Assembly (NCBI GenBank): GCA_902601475.1
Contig: CACKNK010000001.1
Span: forward strand, 309,075-373,074
Origin: an uncultured SAR86 cluster bacterium
GTDB taxonomy: Bacteria; Pseudomonadota; Gammaproteobacteria; Magnimaribacterales; D2472
Reading direction: 5' to 3'
Length of the DNA: 64,000 nt
Positions 10,480 through 21,255 of this stretch are shown piece after piece. The position numbers and the translations under genes were made by a program. Each line of letters opens with the position of its first letter. The first letter of the stretch is position 1. Under the pieces are notes generated by a model that had not been told where the DNA came from, did no database searches, and worked only from the letters and a program-made list of their open reading frames with translations.

Positions 10480-11561
10480 GATTCATCTGGATAAGAGCCT
10501 AAAATCCTTACAAAGGCTCCATCACTTCTTATCTTTGAAATCACTTTTTGAAGTTTGCTGTCGGATTGGTGTCCTGCAGAGTCAATAAAAAAATTATGAG
10601 AGTCTCGAGTTGATCTCGAGGGACGAGTTTCAACCCTATAAAGATTAATTTTCTTTTCTTCAAATGGTTTAAGCAATTTAACCAATGCTCCAGGTTTATT
10701 ATTGGTTTGGATTAATAAAGATGTTTTATCTTTTCCCGTTTTAGAAATTTTTTGATTGCCAACTATAAGAAACCTGGTTCTGTTATCTGAATGATTTTCT
10801 ATGTTTTGTGCATGCGTTTTGAGCTTATATTTCTCAACAGCCAGACTTCCAACAATACACAAAGTGTCTTTATTTAATTTGGCTAATTCCGCAGCTTTTG
10901 CTGTGCTGGATGTTAGCTTCCTTTTTATATTAGGTAAATTATTTTCTAGCCACTTACTGCATTGACCAAGCGCTTGAGGGTGTGAAGCAATTACTTTTGC
11001 AGTACTAATTTTTGAAGTCACCCTGCCAGCTAAGTTATGCTCAATATCCAAGTATGTTTCACCACAAATCAATAACTTTTCATCAACTAGGCAATTTAAT
11101 GTTGCATTTACTACCCCTTCAGATGAATTCTCAAAAGGCACCATTCCAAACTGTGAAGCTTCGTTAGTTACTTGATAGAAAACATCATCAATTGTTGCTC
11201 GCGGATCAAGATTTACGGACGATCCAAAGTGTTTCTTAACTGCGGCCTCGGAGTGAGTGCCTAAAGGGCCCAAAAAAGCTATCTGTAAGGACTCTTCTAA
11301 AGAGAGACAAGCTGAAATAAGCTCTTTAAATATAGACTTTACTTTCTTATCTGATATCAAGCCAGAGTTTTTTTCAATAAGTCTTCTCAATATTTGAGCC
11401 TCTCTCTCAGGCTTATAAAAACTAGACTTTGCTGAAAGTTGAGACTTTAGACTTCCAATCTCTTTAGCATGAACGCCTCTTTTTTTTATAAGTTCAAGAA
11501 TTTGATCATCTATTTTGTCAATTTTTTTTCTGACTTGTTCAATTTTTGTCTTTGTCACCAT
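10476..11561 (-). CDS. pheA: bifunctional chorismate mutase / prephenate dehydratase
   Basis: AroQ-type N-terminus; FLGPLGTHSEAA; C-terminal ACT domain (GALVKLLKPFEEKKINLYRVETRPSR). Confidence 0.93.
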   Translation of the reverse strand: MVTKTKIEQVRKKIDKIDDQILELIKKRGVHAKEIGSLKSQLSAKSSFYKPEREAQILRRLIEKNSGLISDKKVKSIFKELISACLSLEESLQIAFLGPLGTHSEAAVKKHFGSSVNLDPRATIDDVFYQVTNEASQFGMVPFENSSEGVVNATLNCLVDEKLLICGETYLDIEHNLAGRVTSKISTAKVIASHPQALGQCSKWLENNLPNIKRKLTSSTAKAAELAKLNKDTLCIVGSLAVEKYKLKTHAQNIENHSDNRTRFLIVGNQKISKTGKDKTSLLIQTNNKPGALVKLLKPFEEKKINLYRVETRPSRSTRDSHNFFIDSAGHQSDSKLQKVISKIRSDGAFVRILGSYPDES

Positions 11562-12634
11562 TACCCATATTTTGATTCAAAAGCCTCCATAAAGGTTATT
11601 AAATCATCTATTGCCTCCTGAGGCATGGCATTATAGATGCTAGCTCTCATTCCTCCAACTGATCTATGCCCTTTTAAATTTAGAAGATTTTCACTTTCAG
11701 CTTCCTTTAGAAAAGTGCCATCTAGATCAGGGCTTTTTAAAATAAAAGGAATATTCATAATTGATCTATTATTTTTGGCAACTGGGTTGCTGTAGAAATC
11801 ACTCCTATCAATGAAATCATACAGTGTTGACGCTTTTAAATAATTACGCTCTTTTACTGCCTCAAGACCACCTAAAGATTTAAGCCATTTAAAAACTTTA
11901 CCTGCCATGTACCATGCAAATGTTGGTGGAGTATTCAGCATTGAACCTGATTGAGCGTGTTTATCGTAATTCATGATATTTGGAAGATCTTTATTGCATA
12001 ATGACAATAGATCTTTGCTAATAATTGTTATGGTTAAACCTGCTGGGCCAATGTTCTTTTGAGCACCAGCATAAATCATTGAAAACTTTGAGACGTCTAT
12101 TGGTTCGGCAAGAATAACAGATGACATATCAGCAATGATGGGATTCTTAACTAATGGGACATCATGAATTGCATTGCCTTGGATCGTTTCATTGGCTACA
12201 TAATGAAAATAGCCATTTGATGATCTAAATTTCCAGTCTGTAAGTTCTGGCACATTAGTAAAATTAGATTCCTCAGAGGAAGCACAAATATTTAGATCAC
12301 ATACTTTAGAACATTCTTTGATAGCTTTTGTGGACCAAGTTCCAGTCTCTAAATATTCAGGAATGCCTAGGTGAGCAAAGTTCATTGGGATTAAACCAAA
12401 TTGAAGAGTAGCGCCACCCTGAAGAAATAAAACATCATGAGAATCAGGAACGTCTAAAAGTTCAATTAAATCATCTCTAGCAGCATTGGCGATCTCACCA
12501 TAATCTTTGGATCTATGACTCATCTCCATCACAGACATACCAGTAGATTTGAATTCAAAAAGCTCTGACTGTGTTTCCTTAAGGACTGATTCAGGAATCG
12601 TTGCGGGCCCAGCTGAGAAATTCCATTTTCTCAT
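11561..12634 (-). CDS. serC: phosphoserine aminotransferase
   Basis: NFSAGPATIPESVL; YAGAQKNIGPAGLTI. Confidence 0.95.
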   Translation of the reverse strand: MRKWNFSAGPATIPESVLKETQSELFEFKSTGMSVMEMSHRSKDYGEIANAARDDLIELLDVPDSHDVLFLQGGATLQFGLIPMNFAHLGIPEYLETGTWSTKAIKECSKVCDLNICASSEESNFTNVPELTDWKFRSSNGYFHYVANETIQGNAIHDVPLVKNPIIADMSSVILAEPIDVSKFSMIYAGAQKNIGPAGLTITIISKDLLSLCNKDLPNIMNYDKHAQSGSMLNTPPTFAWYMAGKVFKWLKSLGGLEAVKERNYLKASTLYDFIDRSDFYSNPVAKNNRSIMNIPFILKSPDLDGTFLKEAESENLLNLKGHRSVGGMRASIYNAMPQEAIDDLITFMEAFESKYG

Positions 12635-12637
12635 TGG

Positions 12638-15172
12638 CTAGTCTTCTTCTTCAGGAGGTATTCGCACCCCTTCGATAAGTTTTTCACCTTCTTTGGGAGT
12701 AATAACTTTTACACCTTGAGTATTTCTTCCAAGGGTAGGTATTTGCCCAACACTTGTACGAATCATTGTGCCTTTATCGCTAATAAGCATAATGCCATCT
12801 TCTTCATCGACCGAAGAAGCTGATACCATTAAGCCATTTCTATCTGAAGTTTTTAGAGCAATAACACCTTGACCGCCTCGATTATGCATTGTGAAATCTT
12901 CAAGCTTAGACTTCTTGCCGTACCCATTTTCTGAAAGACATAAAATTGTCTTGGTTGTATCTCCCACCATTAAAGAAATTATTTTCATATCCTTCTTCAA
13001 TCTCATGCCTCTAACACCTCTTGCAGTTCTGCCCATTGGTCTTACTTTAGATTCATGAAATCGAATAAGTTTCCCAGAGAGAGATGCTAAAAGAATTTCT
13101 TGATCACCGTCAGTTACTACTGACCCAACTAGTTTATCGCCCTCATCGAGCTTTATTGCTTTGATTCCTGATTTATACTTCTTTGCAAAAAACTTAAGAG
13201 AAGTTTTTTTCACTGTACCGTTTCTAGTTGCCATAAAGACATACTTATCTTCAGCAAAATCTTCAACTGGTAAAATTTGAGTAACAGTTTCATCATCATC
13301 AAGATTTAGCATATTTACCAGCGGTCTACCTTTTGAGGTTCTACTGGCAACAGGAATTTCATAAACCTTTAACCAGTAAACTTTTCCAAGAGTTGTGAAG
13401 CACAATAACTGCGAGTGCGAGCTAAGCACGTACAGATTTTGAATAAGGTCTTCCTCTTTCACTGAAGCTGCAGCCTTGCCCATACCTCCTCTTCTCTGTT
13501 CTCTGTACTCAGTAAGAGGCTGGGTTTTAGCATAGCCACTTCTTGAAAGAGTTAATACTCTTATCTCTTCAGGAATCAGATCTTCATTTGAGATATCTTG
13601 TCTTGCATCGTTAATATCTGTTTTCCTTTCATCGCCAAAACTTTCTTTGATTTCATTGAGCTCTTCACGAACAACTCCTTGAAGCACATTTTTGTCATCT
13701 AGGATTTCTTGTAAATTTTGAATCTTCTCAATTAATTCATTAAATTCAGATGATAAATTGTCTTGCTCGAGTCCGGTTAACCTCCCGAGCCTCAGTTCAA
13801 GAATTGATTTAGCTTGGTCGGGTGAAAGTTTGTAATTCTTACCCTTGAGGCCTAAGTCAGCAGGAAGTCCTTTTGGCTTGCATGCATCTTTGCCTACTTT
13901 CTTAAGAATGGCCCCAATTGGACCAGCTTTCCATGTTTTTTTGCATAGATCGGCTGCAGCAATCTTTGGGTCCTTGGATTTTTTTATAATAGTAATAATT
14001 GCATCAATATTAGCAATGGCTACCATCAGGCCTTCTACAATATGGCCTCTGTCTTTTGCTTTCTTTAGTTCAAATTTTGTTCTTTTGGTAACGACATCTT
14101 TTCTATGCTTAATAAACTCCTGAAGGATTTCCTTTAAATTTAGAACTCTTGGTTGTCCGTTTACAAGAACAGTAAAATTGATGCCAAATGATTGCTCCAA
14201 TTGAGTTTGAGCATAAAGATTGTTCTCAAGGACATCGACTGATTCTCCTTTCTTAACATCAATTACAACTCTGAGGCCATCTTTATCAGACTCATCTCTA
14301 ATTTCTCTTATGCCATCGATCTTTTTATCCTTAACAAGTTCAGCAATCTTTTCTAGCATGCGTGCTTTGTTAACCATATAAGGTATCTCATTGATTACCA
14401 GTGATTGATTGCCTGATTTATCTTCTTCAACTGAAGTTTTGGCTCTGACATAAATAATTCCTCTGCCAGTGTTATAAGCTTCATAGATGCCCATCTTTCC
14501 ATCAATAATTCCTCCTGTTGGAAAATCGGGTCCTGAAATCGATTGCGTCAGCTGATCAATACTAGTCTTGGGATTTTCTAGGAGTGCAAGAGATCCATTA
14601 ATAACCTCAGTAAGATTATGCGGAGGTATATTAGTTGCCATTCCAACTGCAATACCAGATGAGCCATTCACTAATAGAGTTGGAACTCTGGTTGGAAGGA
14701 CATCGGGAATTTGCTCTGACCCATCATAATTAGGTGAAAAGTTGACAGTATCTTTTTCTATGTCCGCCAAAAGTTGATCAGTAATTTTTGACATCCGTAC
14801 TTCGGTATATCTCATTGCAGCAGGTGGATCACCATCAATTGAGCCAAAATTTCCTTGTCCTTCTACCAACATGTATCTCATAGAAAAATCTTGAGCCATT
14901 CTGACCATGGCATCATAGACTGCACTATCACCATGAGGATGATATTTACCAATCACATCGCCTACGACTCTGGCAGATTTTTTGTAGGGTCTGTTGTAGT
15001 AGTTTTTTAGGTCATGCATGGCAAAGAGTATGCGACGATGAACAGGTTTCAAGCCATCTCTGACATCAGGCAAGGCTCTGCCATGAATTACACTCATTGC
15101 GTAGCTCAGATAAGACTGTTTCAGCTCATCTTCAATGCTTATTGGGAGTATTTCTTTGGCAAAATCTGACAT
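12638..15172 (-). CDS. gyrA: DNA gyrase subunit A
   Basis: [40 protein letters not shown]-terminal beta-pinwheel repeats. Confidence 0.98.
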   Translation of the reverse strand: MSDFAKEILPISIEDELKQSYLSYAMSVIHGRALPDVRDGLKPVHRRILFAMHDLKNYYNRPYKKSARVVGDVIGKYHPHGDSAVYDAMVRMAQDFSMRYMLVEGQGNFGSIDGDPPAAMRYTEVRMSKITDQLLADIEKDTVNFSPNYDGSEQIPDVLPTRVPTLLVNGSSGIAVGMATNIPPHNLTEVINGSLALLENPKTSIDQLTQSISGPDFPTGGIIDGKMGIYEAYNTGRGIIYVRAKTSVEEDKSGNQSLVINEIPYMVNKARMLEKIAELVKDKKIDGIREIRDESDKDGLRVVIDVKKGESVDVLENNLYAQTQLEQSFGINFTVLVNGQPRVLNLKEILQEFIKHRKDVVTKRTKFELKKAKDRGHIVEGLMVAIANIDAIITIIKKSKDPKIAAADLCKKTWKAGPIGAILKKVGKDACKPKGLPADLGLKGKNYKLSPDQAKSILELRLGRLTGLEQDNLSSEFNELIEKIQNLQEILDDKNVLQGVVREELNEIKESFGDERKTDINDARQDISNEDLIPEEIRVLTLSRSGYAKTQPLTEYREQRRGGMGKAAASVKEEDLIQNLYVLSSHSQLLCFTTLGKVYWLKVYEIPVASRTSKGRPLVNMLNLDDDETVTQILPVEDFAEDKYVFMATRNGTVKKTSLKFFAKKYKSGIKAIKLDEGDKLVGSVVTDGDQEILLASLSGKLIRFHESKVRPMGRTARGVRGMRLKKDMKIISLMVGDTTKTILCLSENGYGKKSKLEDFTMHNRGGQGVIALKTSDRNGLMVSASSVDEEDGIMLISDKGTMIRTSVGQIPTLGRNTQGVKVITPKEGEKLIEGVRIPPEEED

Positions 15173-15211
15173 AAATTTCTCTGGGTTTTTGACAGATTAA
15201 ATATCTATTAA

Positions 15212-15230
15212 ATACCTTAATTTAAGGTAT
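15212..15230. promoter_or_regulatory. 19-bp near-perfect palindrome upstream of gyrA
   Basis: ATACCTTAA-T-TTAAGGTAT, 9-bp perfect arms, about 40-58 nt 5' of the gyrA start; no following T-run on the minus strand. Confidence 0.5.
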
Positions 15231-15258
15231 AAATTTTACCATATTTTGGGGGATAAAA

Positions 15259-16641
15259 TTAGTCTTTAAACTCGGAAACTACTGTTCCAATTGACTCTTT
15301 TGCATCGCCAAAGAGCATCCTAGTATTTTCTTTAAAAAACAGTGGATTTTGAACTCCAGCAAAGCCAGATGACATTGATCTTTTAAGCACAAAAACAGTC
15401 TTAGCATTATGAACTTCGATAATGGGCATTCCGTAAATAGGGCTTCCGGGCTCTTCAGTAGCTGAGGGATTAACAACGTCATTGGCACCAATCACCACTG
15501 CGACATCAAAAGTATCCATAGTTGGATTCACATCGTCTGGCTCAACAAGCAGATCATAAGAAACGTTTGCTTCTGCAAGGAGAACATTCATATGACCAGG
15601 CATCCTTCCTGCAACGGGATGGATTCCATATTTAACTTCAGTACCATTTTCTTCCAGGAGCTCTCCTAACTCTCTAACAACGTGTTGCGCTTGAGCAACC
15701 GCCATTCCATATCCTGGAACCACCAACACCGAAGAAGCATTTTCTAATATTAAATAAGCATCTTCTGCGGTTATAGGTTTGACTTCTCCCTGCTCGCCCT
15801 CTGATTTAGATGAGGAAGCAGATGCATAACCAACAAATAAAATATTTCCAATTGTTCTATTCATCGCCTTGGCCATGATAATGGTCAAAATCAAACCACT
15901 GGCGCCAACTAAGGAGCCTGCCACTATCAAAACATTATTTAGTAATAGCAAACCTGCAAATGCAGCAGCAATTCCAGAAAGGGAATTCAGTAAGGAGATT
16001 ACTACTGGCATGTCACCACCACCAATGGGCATAACGAAACCAAGTCCTGCCAATACTGTTAATACTAAAAATCCAAAGAAAATAAAATTTGAATCTATGC
16101 TCAAAGCTGGAGCAAACATCATAATTAATAAAGCAGGAATACTAAGATAAAAGAATGTAACTAAAATATTTGTTACTAAAGATCCTTTCTCGAGGTTGAT
16201 TTTTTCTGATAATTTCCCATAAGCCACAATTGATCCAGAGAAGGTTATCCCCCCAATGTAAATAGTTATCATAATTAGAAGATTCTGTAATAACGCTGGT
16301 TGCGTGTCAGTAAATTGTGACCAGGCTATTAGAAAGGAAGCCATTCCCCCAAACCCATTGAATAAAGCTACCATTTCTGGGATTGCAGTCATCTTCACTT
16401 TCAGTGCAATAACAGAGCCTATTAAGGCACCCAAGATTATTGCCGAAATGATAATAGTAATACCTATGTCTACGTCGATAAGTGTTACAGAGACTGCTGA
16501 TAACATGGCAACTGAAGAAAGTATATTGCCTCGAACTGCAGTCGACTCTTTACCAAGCATCTTGATACCTAAAATAAATAGAACAGAAGAAACTATATAA
16601 ACGAGGTTCTGAAAAATGGTTATGTCTATCAACATATTCAT
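15259..16641 (-). CDS. pntB: NAD(P) transhydrogenase subunit beta
   Basis: VVPGYGMAVAQAQHVVREL; GIHPVAGRMPGHMNVLLAEANV; membrane-spanning N-terminal half. Confidence 0.95.
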   Translation of the reverse strand: MNMLIDITIFQNLVYIVSSVLFILGIKMLGKESTAVRGNILSSVAMLSAVSVTLIDVDIGITIIISAIILGALIGSVIALKVKMTAIPEMVALFNGFGGMASFLIAWSQFTDTQPALLQNLLIMITIYIGGITFSGSIVAYGKLSEKINLEKGSLVTNILVTFFYLSIPALLIMMFAPALSIDSNFIFFGFLVLTVLAGLGFVMPIGGGDMPVVISLLNSLSGIAAAFAGLLLLNNVLIVAGSLVGASGLILTIIMAKAMNRTIGNILFVGYASASSSKSEGEQGEVKPITAEDAYLILENASSVLVVPGYGMAVAQAQHVVRELGELLEENGTEVKYGIHPVAGRMPGHMNVLLAEANVSYDLLVEPDDVNPTMDTFDVAVVIGANDVVNPSATEEPGSPIYGMPIIEVHNAKTVFVLKRSMSSGFAGVQNPLFFKENTRMLFGDAKESIGTVVSEFKD

Positions 16642-16916
16642 TAAGATTTCTTTTTAAACATGCTCAGCATTCTATTAGTTACTAAATAGCCGCCAAAAAC
16701 ATTTATGGATGCAAATAATATTGCAAAGAATGCTAAAACGTTTTGTATTTGACCTTCAGCACTTAACATTAAAGCTCCCACAAGTGCTATACCTGAAATG
16801 GCATTTGCACCTGACATAAGTGGTGTATGAAGAGTGCTTGGGACCTTTGAGATAAGCTCTAGGCCAAGAAAAATTGATAACAGTAAAACAAATCCAAGTA
16901 AAATATATATTTCCAT
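16641..16916 (-). CDS. NAD(P) transhydrogenase alpha subunit, membrane part (alpha2)
   Basis: 91 aa with TM segments (STLHTPLMSGANAISGIALVGAL); between pntB and the alpha1 gene. Confidence 0.9.
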   Translation of the reverse strand: MEIYILLGFVLLLSIFLGLELISKVPSTLHTPLMSGANAISGIALVGALMLSAEGQIQNVLAFFAILFASINVFGGYLVTNRMLSMFKKKS

Positions 16917-18037
16917 TATTTAAACCTCTCGTCCATAATTTTACCTTGGTGAACTAGAACACTACTTTTAATAATCTCATCTTCAAAATCAAGATTTATC
17001 GAGACAGATTCTTTATCAAAAAACTCTGTTATCCAGTTAATAATGTTATTTGATAATGCTACCGAAGCATGACCGGCAACCCTAGAAGCTAAGTTAGATA
17101 TACCTACAATTTTCACGCCGTTATTTTCAACAACTTGATCTACTATGGATCCTTCTACATTGCCTCCGCTTTCAACTGCCATATCTAGTATTACACTTCC
17201 TGGTTTCATTTTACTGATCGTAGATTGATCAATTAATTTGGGAGCAGGTCTTCCAAAAAGCTGAGCAGTAGTAATTACAATATCTGACCTTTCGCATACT
17301 TTAGATTGGAGTTCTTTTTGCTTAGCTATCTGCTCTTCGGTTAATTCTTTGGCATAGCCTTGGTCTGTTTCACCTGTCTCACCTAGATCAATTTTTACAA
17401 ATTTAGCACCTAATGACTTCACTTGCTCTTCAACCACATCACGTGTATCAAAAGCCTCTACTCTAGCGCCCAGTCTCTTTGCGGTAGCTATAGCTTGAAG
17501 GCCTGCCACACCAACCCCTATTACAAAAACTTTTGCAGGTTTTAAAGTTCCAGCAGCTGTCATCATCATTGGTAAAGCTGAAGATAGTAGGCTTGAAGCT
17601 TCTATTACTGCAGAATAGCCTGCAAGATTGGCTTGAGAGCTCAAAACGTCCATTTTTTGTGCTCTGGTTATTCGAGGTATAAATTCCATGCTTACAGCTG
17701 TTTGTCCAGAAGTTTCAAGCATTTTTAGATGTTCTTTGTTTCCAAAAGGATCAATCATGCCTAAGACAATTGAATTCTTTTTTAGTGCTTGAACTTCCTC
17801 ACTCGATAAAGCCGATGGAACAATTAAAATATCTGCTTCACTTAAGCAGTTATGACGAGATACAGGTGTTAAATTATTTTTTTGAAATTCACTGTCAGAT
17901 ACATTTATACCTTGACCAATACCAGATTCAAAAATAACTTTCACACCTTCTAAATTAACTAACCTAGAGATTGTCTCTGGATGAAGAACTGATCTTTTGT
18001 CAGTTGGGCTAGTAGATTTTAGTGCGCCAATAATCAT
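16916..18037 (-). CDS. pntA: NAD(P) transhydrogenase alpha subunit, NAD-binding part (alpha1)
   Basis: AlaDH/PNT family motifs (VFVIGVGVAGLQAIATAKRLGARVEAFDTR; MKPGSVILDMAVESGGNVE). Confidence 0.93.
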   Translation of the reverse strand: MIIGALKSTSPTDKRSVLHPETISRLVNLEGVKVIFESGIGQGINVSDSEFQKNNLTPVSRHNCLSEADILIVPSALSSEEVQALKKNSIVLGMIDPFGNKEHLKMLETSGQTAVSMEFIPRITRAQKMDVLSSQANLAGYSAVIEASSLLSSALPMMMTAAGTLKPAKVFVIGVGVAGLQAIATAKRLGARVEAFDTRDVVEEQVKSLGAKFVKIDLGETGETDQGYAKELTEEQIAKQKELQSKVCERSDIVITTAQLFGRPAPKLIDQSTISKMKPGSVILDMAVESGGNVEGSIVDQVVENNGVKIVGISNLASRVAGHASVALSNNIINWITEFFDKESVSINLDFEDEIIKSSVLVHQGKIMDERFK

Positions 18038-18053
18038 GTTAAATATTTAATTA

Positions 18054-18155
18054 ATATGTAGTACATTCGAATTTATTTAACTACATATGTCAATATTTAC
18101 ACAAATTAGCTTAAAAACAATAATTTATATGTGAGATGCATGTAGTATCACTACA
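18054..18155. promoter_or_regulatory. Cluster of TGTAGT/ACTACA inverted repeats in the divergent pntA/SDR promoter region
   Basis: ATATGTAGT (18054-18062) with ACTACATAT (18080-18088); TGTAGT-ATC-ACTACA (18141-18155). Confidence 0.5.
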
Positions 18156-18206
18156 AAAAAATTTATTTTTTCTTAATTTTTAACGATGAATTAAACTAAC
18201 TTTATT

Positions 18207-18977
18207 ATGTTTAAAGATAAAAAATATACAGCAATTATCACAGGAGGAAGCAGAGGTGTGGGAGCAGCTGCAGCAAAAAAATTAGCATCTCATGGGTGGA
18301 ATGTTTTAATTACATGCTCAAGCTCTATTGATGAAGCGGAGAATATTGCTAATCAGTCAGATGATTTCTCAGGTGAAATAGTTGCAATTCAAGCGGATGT
18401 TTCAAATCAAAAAGATTGTGATGCAACCATTGAAAGATGCCTATCACTTTGGGGAGGCTTAGATTCTCTTATAAACAACGCAGGTACAACAAAATTTGTT
18501 TGGGATCATTCTGATCTTTCATCTTTATCCGCAGAAGATTTTATTAAAATCTACTCTGTAAATCTGATTGGCCCATTTCAAATGGTTAAATCATGCAAAC
18601 AACATCTCATTGAATCTTCAAACCCCAGTATTGTGAATATCTCCTCTATTGCTGGTATCAAAGGCATTGGTAGTTCAATAGCATATGCCTCTTCTAAAGG
18701 AGCATTAAATACCATGACACTGTCAATGGCTAGAAATCTTGGGCCCATTAGAGTAAATGCTATCTGCCCGGGATTCATTGAGGGTGAATGGCTCAAAAAA
18801 GGTATGGGTGAAGAGGTCTACGAAGGTACTAAAAAGCACATAGAAGCAACTGCGCCATTAAGAAAGACCTGTACGCCTGAATCCATTGGTGAAATAATTT
18901 ATTATCTTGCTAGTGGAAGCTCACTAGTCACAGGACAACTTATCACAGTTGATGGAGGGGTTTCTCTAAATCTCTAA
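18207..18977 (+). CDS. SDR-family oxidoreductase
   Basis: ITGGSRGVGAAAAKKL, NNAG, YASSKGAL, C-terminal TGQLITVDGGVSLNL. Confidence 0.88.
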   Translation: MFKDKKYTAIITGGSRGVGAAAAKKLASHGWNVLITCSSSIDEAENIANQSDDFSGEIVAIQADVSNQKDCDATIERCLSLWGGLDSLINNAGTTKFVWDHSDLSSLSAEDFIKIYSVNLIGPFQMVKSCKQHLIESSNPSIVNISSIAGIKGIGSSIAYASSKGALNTMTLSMARNLGPIRVNAICPGFIEGEWLKKGMGEEVYEGTKKHIEATAPLRKTCTPESIGEIIYYLASGSSLVTGQLITVDGGVSLNL

Positions 18978-18978
18978 A

Positions 18979-19257
18979 CTAGTTAATAGATTTTTTAACT
19001 TTTGGAGATACAGTGAATTTAACTTTTCTCTTTGATGGAATTGGGAACTCTTCCATTGTTTTTGGATTTCTTCCAACTCTCTCTTTTGTTTGAACAATAT
19101 CAAATGTCCCAAAACCAGAAATTTTTACGGTCTTTCCAGAGTTTAGTTGTTCCTTGATGGTATCAAAAAATAAATCAACAAATTTTTTTGCATCAGCAAA
19201 AGATAATTCAGTTTGATCACTGAGGTTTTGAGCAAGTTCTTTTTTGGTTAAAGTCAC
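18979..19257 (-). CDS. ihfA: integration host factor subunit alpha
   Basis: HU/IHF signature GFGTFDIVQTKERVGRNPKT; downstream of pheT as usual. Confidence 0.9.
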   Translation of the reverse strand: MTLTKKELAQNLSDQTELSFADAKKFVDLFFDTIKEQLNSGKTVKISGFGTFDIVQTKERVGRNPKTMEEFPIPSKRKVKFTVSPKVKKSIN

Positions 19258-21254
19258 TTCCTAAGTTTAGCAGATAGTTTACTAGTTAAGTTTTGCAAGA
19301 TTTTATCCATTGACAGATTTACTTCTTCATCTTTTAAAGACCGACTTGGGCTTTGGAAACTAAACCTAATGGTTAGACTTTTTTGATCTTCCTGGAGATC
19401 TTTTCCAGAGAATATATCAATCAATTCGAACTTTCTTAAATAGCTAATCTTAAGCTTTGAAATTAAGCCCTCAATAACTGAATAATCAATGCTCTTATCA
19501 AGCACAATATTTAAATCTCTCTCAGAGAAAGGAAATTTGGAAACAGGATTTAAATTATCTCTTTTATTGGTTCGAAAAAGTTTATCAACTAATAAACTAA
19601 ATCCGTACAACTGTTCGGATGAGAAATTATTATTGATTTCACCAAAACTGCCGATAATTTCTTTTGAATGATTGTTTTTAATCATCAATGAGTTTTCATT
19701 AAAAAATGTATTATCGGTATTTAAAATGAATTCATAATTTTTGAAGCCAAATGTTTTTAGCAAATCTTGAATGTCTTTTTTTAAAGTAAAAAAATTGTAT
19801 GCCAATGAATTTTGATCCCAGAATTTAGCCTTAGTCGACCTGCAGATTACTCCACTGACAATTTCTTCTTCAGAAAAAGATATCCCACTTTTTTTATAAG
19901 ATCTTCCTATCTCAAAGAGATTTATAGTTTTAAACCCCCTCTTTAGGTTATCTTCAACAGCGCTAATCAATGACTGTAAGAGATTGCTTCTCAATAAAGA
20001 CTCTTCACTATTTAATGGGTTTGAGACTTTAACTGATTTGTTGTCGCTGAGATCTAGATTTGAAGCTGTGAAAGGTATATGCATTACCTCTTGATAGCCT
20101 CGATTTATGAAAAATAATCTTAAGGTGTTCTTTATATTATTGCTAATAATATTCGCATATGGTGCAGCCTTAGGTTTATTTACTGGAAGATTGTCATAGC
20201 CATAATGCCTCAGGATTTCCTCATAAAGATCCTCAGCAAGGCTCATGTCAAATCTATGACTCGGAGTTGAAATAGTTAATCCTGTTTTAAAGGAATCGAT
20301 TTCTATAAACCCAAGCAATTTAAGTGTTCTTGTAATGAATTTTTTAGATATCTTAACGCCCGCAAAAGATTCAAAATTTAGATAATCAAGGGTGATCTTT
20401 TTTGCGAAGTTTGTTTTCTTTTCTAGCTTATTGCAGCCTATTAATTTGAATGAAGCTATTTCTTCAAGTAAATCTAAATATCTCTCAAGTGCAAATGCTT
20501 GAATTGACGGATCAACCCCCCTTTCAAATCTTGTTGATGCATCGGTACTCAAGCCATATTGTCTTGCCTTATTCATTAAGCTTTCAGGTGAGAAGAACGC
20601 AGCTTCAATTGCAATTGATTTTGTAGAATCTGAAACAGCGGTGTTAGCACCTCCGATAATTCCGGCTATTGCAATTGCTCCAGACTCATCACGAATTGTC
20701 AGTGTATCTTTGGTGATCTCTTTAACCTCATTACCTATTACTTTAAGAGATTCTTTATTAACAGAAAAACCAACTGAAATAGGCAAGCTTAGGGTTTCCC
20801 TATCAAATACATGAAGAGGTGTTCCCTGCTCAAGCATAATAAAATTGCCTAAGTCCACTAGTGGATGGATAAGCGGAATGCCAGCACTTTCAAGTAATGA
20901 TTTAATATTTTTTGGAAGAGATTTTTTTAGAACAACATCATCCAACAAGAGTAGGTGATAATTTTTACATGCAGATGTTTCTATCTCGTTAATTACTTTT
21001 AAGTCTCTCTTGAAAGTAAGATTATTTTTTGAAGAAAAAGATTTTTTATAGAGATCTTGATTTTTGAATGCCCAATAATCTCTTGCCAGCCCCTTTAAGG
21101 AAAAAGCATCACCCCTATTTGGAGTTAAATCAAAGTCTATGCAGTTACCATCAACCTCACATTCAAATCCAAGATCAGTAAAAATTGCAGAAAGTTTATT
21201 TTGACTTTCATTAGAGACTAAAAATTTCTTTAAATATGAATATTCGATTCTCAT
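19254..21254 (-). CDS. pheT: phenylalanyl-tRNA synthetase beta subunit lacking the N-terminal tRNA-binding domain
   Basis: B1 start joins directly to FDLTPNRGDAFSLKGLARD; B3/B4 editing region, B5 and C-terminal FDX-ACB domain present; 666 aa. Confidence 0.94.
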   Translation of the reverse strand: MRIEYSYLKKFLVSNESQNKLSAIFTDLGFECEVDGNCIDFDLTPNRGDAFSLKGLARDYWAFKNQDLYKKSFSSKNNLTFKRDLKVINEIETSACKNYHLLLLDDVVLKKSLPKNIKSLLESAGIPLIHPLVDLGNFIMLEQGTPLHVFDRETLSLPISVGFSVNKESLKVIGNEVKEITKDTLTIRDESGAIAIAGIIGGANTAVSDSTKSIAIEAAFFSPESLMNKARQYGLSTDASTRFERGVDPSIQAFALERYLDLLEEIASFKLIGCNKLEKKTNFAKKITLDYLNFESFAGVKISKKFITRTLKLLGFIEIDSFKTGLTISTPSHRFDMSLAEDLYEEILRHYGYDNLPVNKPKAAPYANIISNNIKNTLRLFFINRGYQEVMHIPFTASNLDLSDNKSVKVSNPLNSEESLLRSNLLQSLISAVEDNLKRGFKTINLFEIGRSYKKSGISFSEEEIVSGVICRSTKAKFWDQNSLAYNFFTLKKDIQDLLKTFGFKNYEFILNTDNTFFNENSLMIKNNHSKEIIGSFGEINNNFSSEQLYGFSLLVDKLFRTNKRDNLNPVSKFPFSERDLNIVLDKSIDYSVIEGLISKLKISYLRKFELIDIFSGKDLQEDQKSLTIRFSFQSPSRSLKDEEVNLSMDKILQNLTSKLSAKLRK

Positions 21255-21255
21255 A

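Noticed and set aside
14870-14950. Quinolone-resistance mutation in gyrA QRDR
   Set aside because: [12 protein letters not shown] retains the Ser83 and Asp87 equivalents, i.e. wild type.
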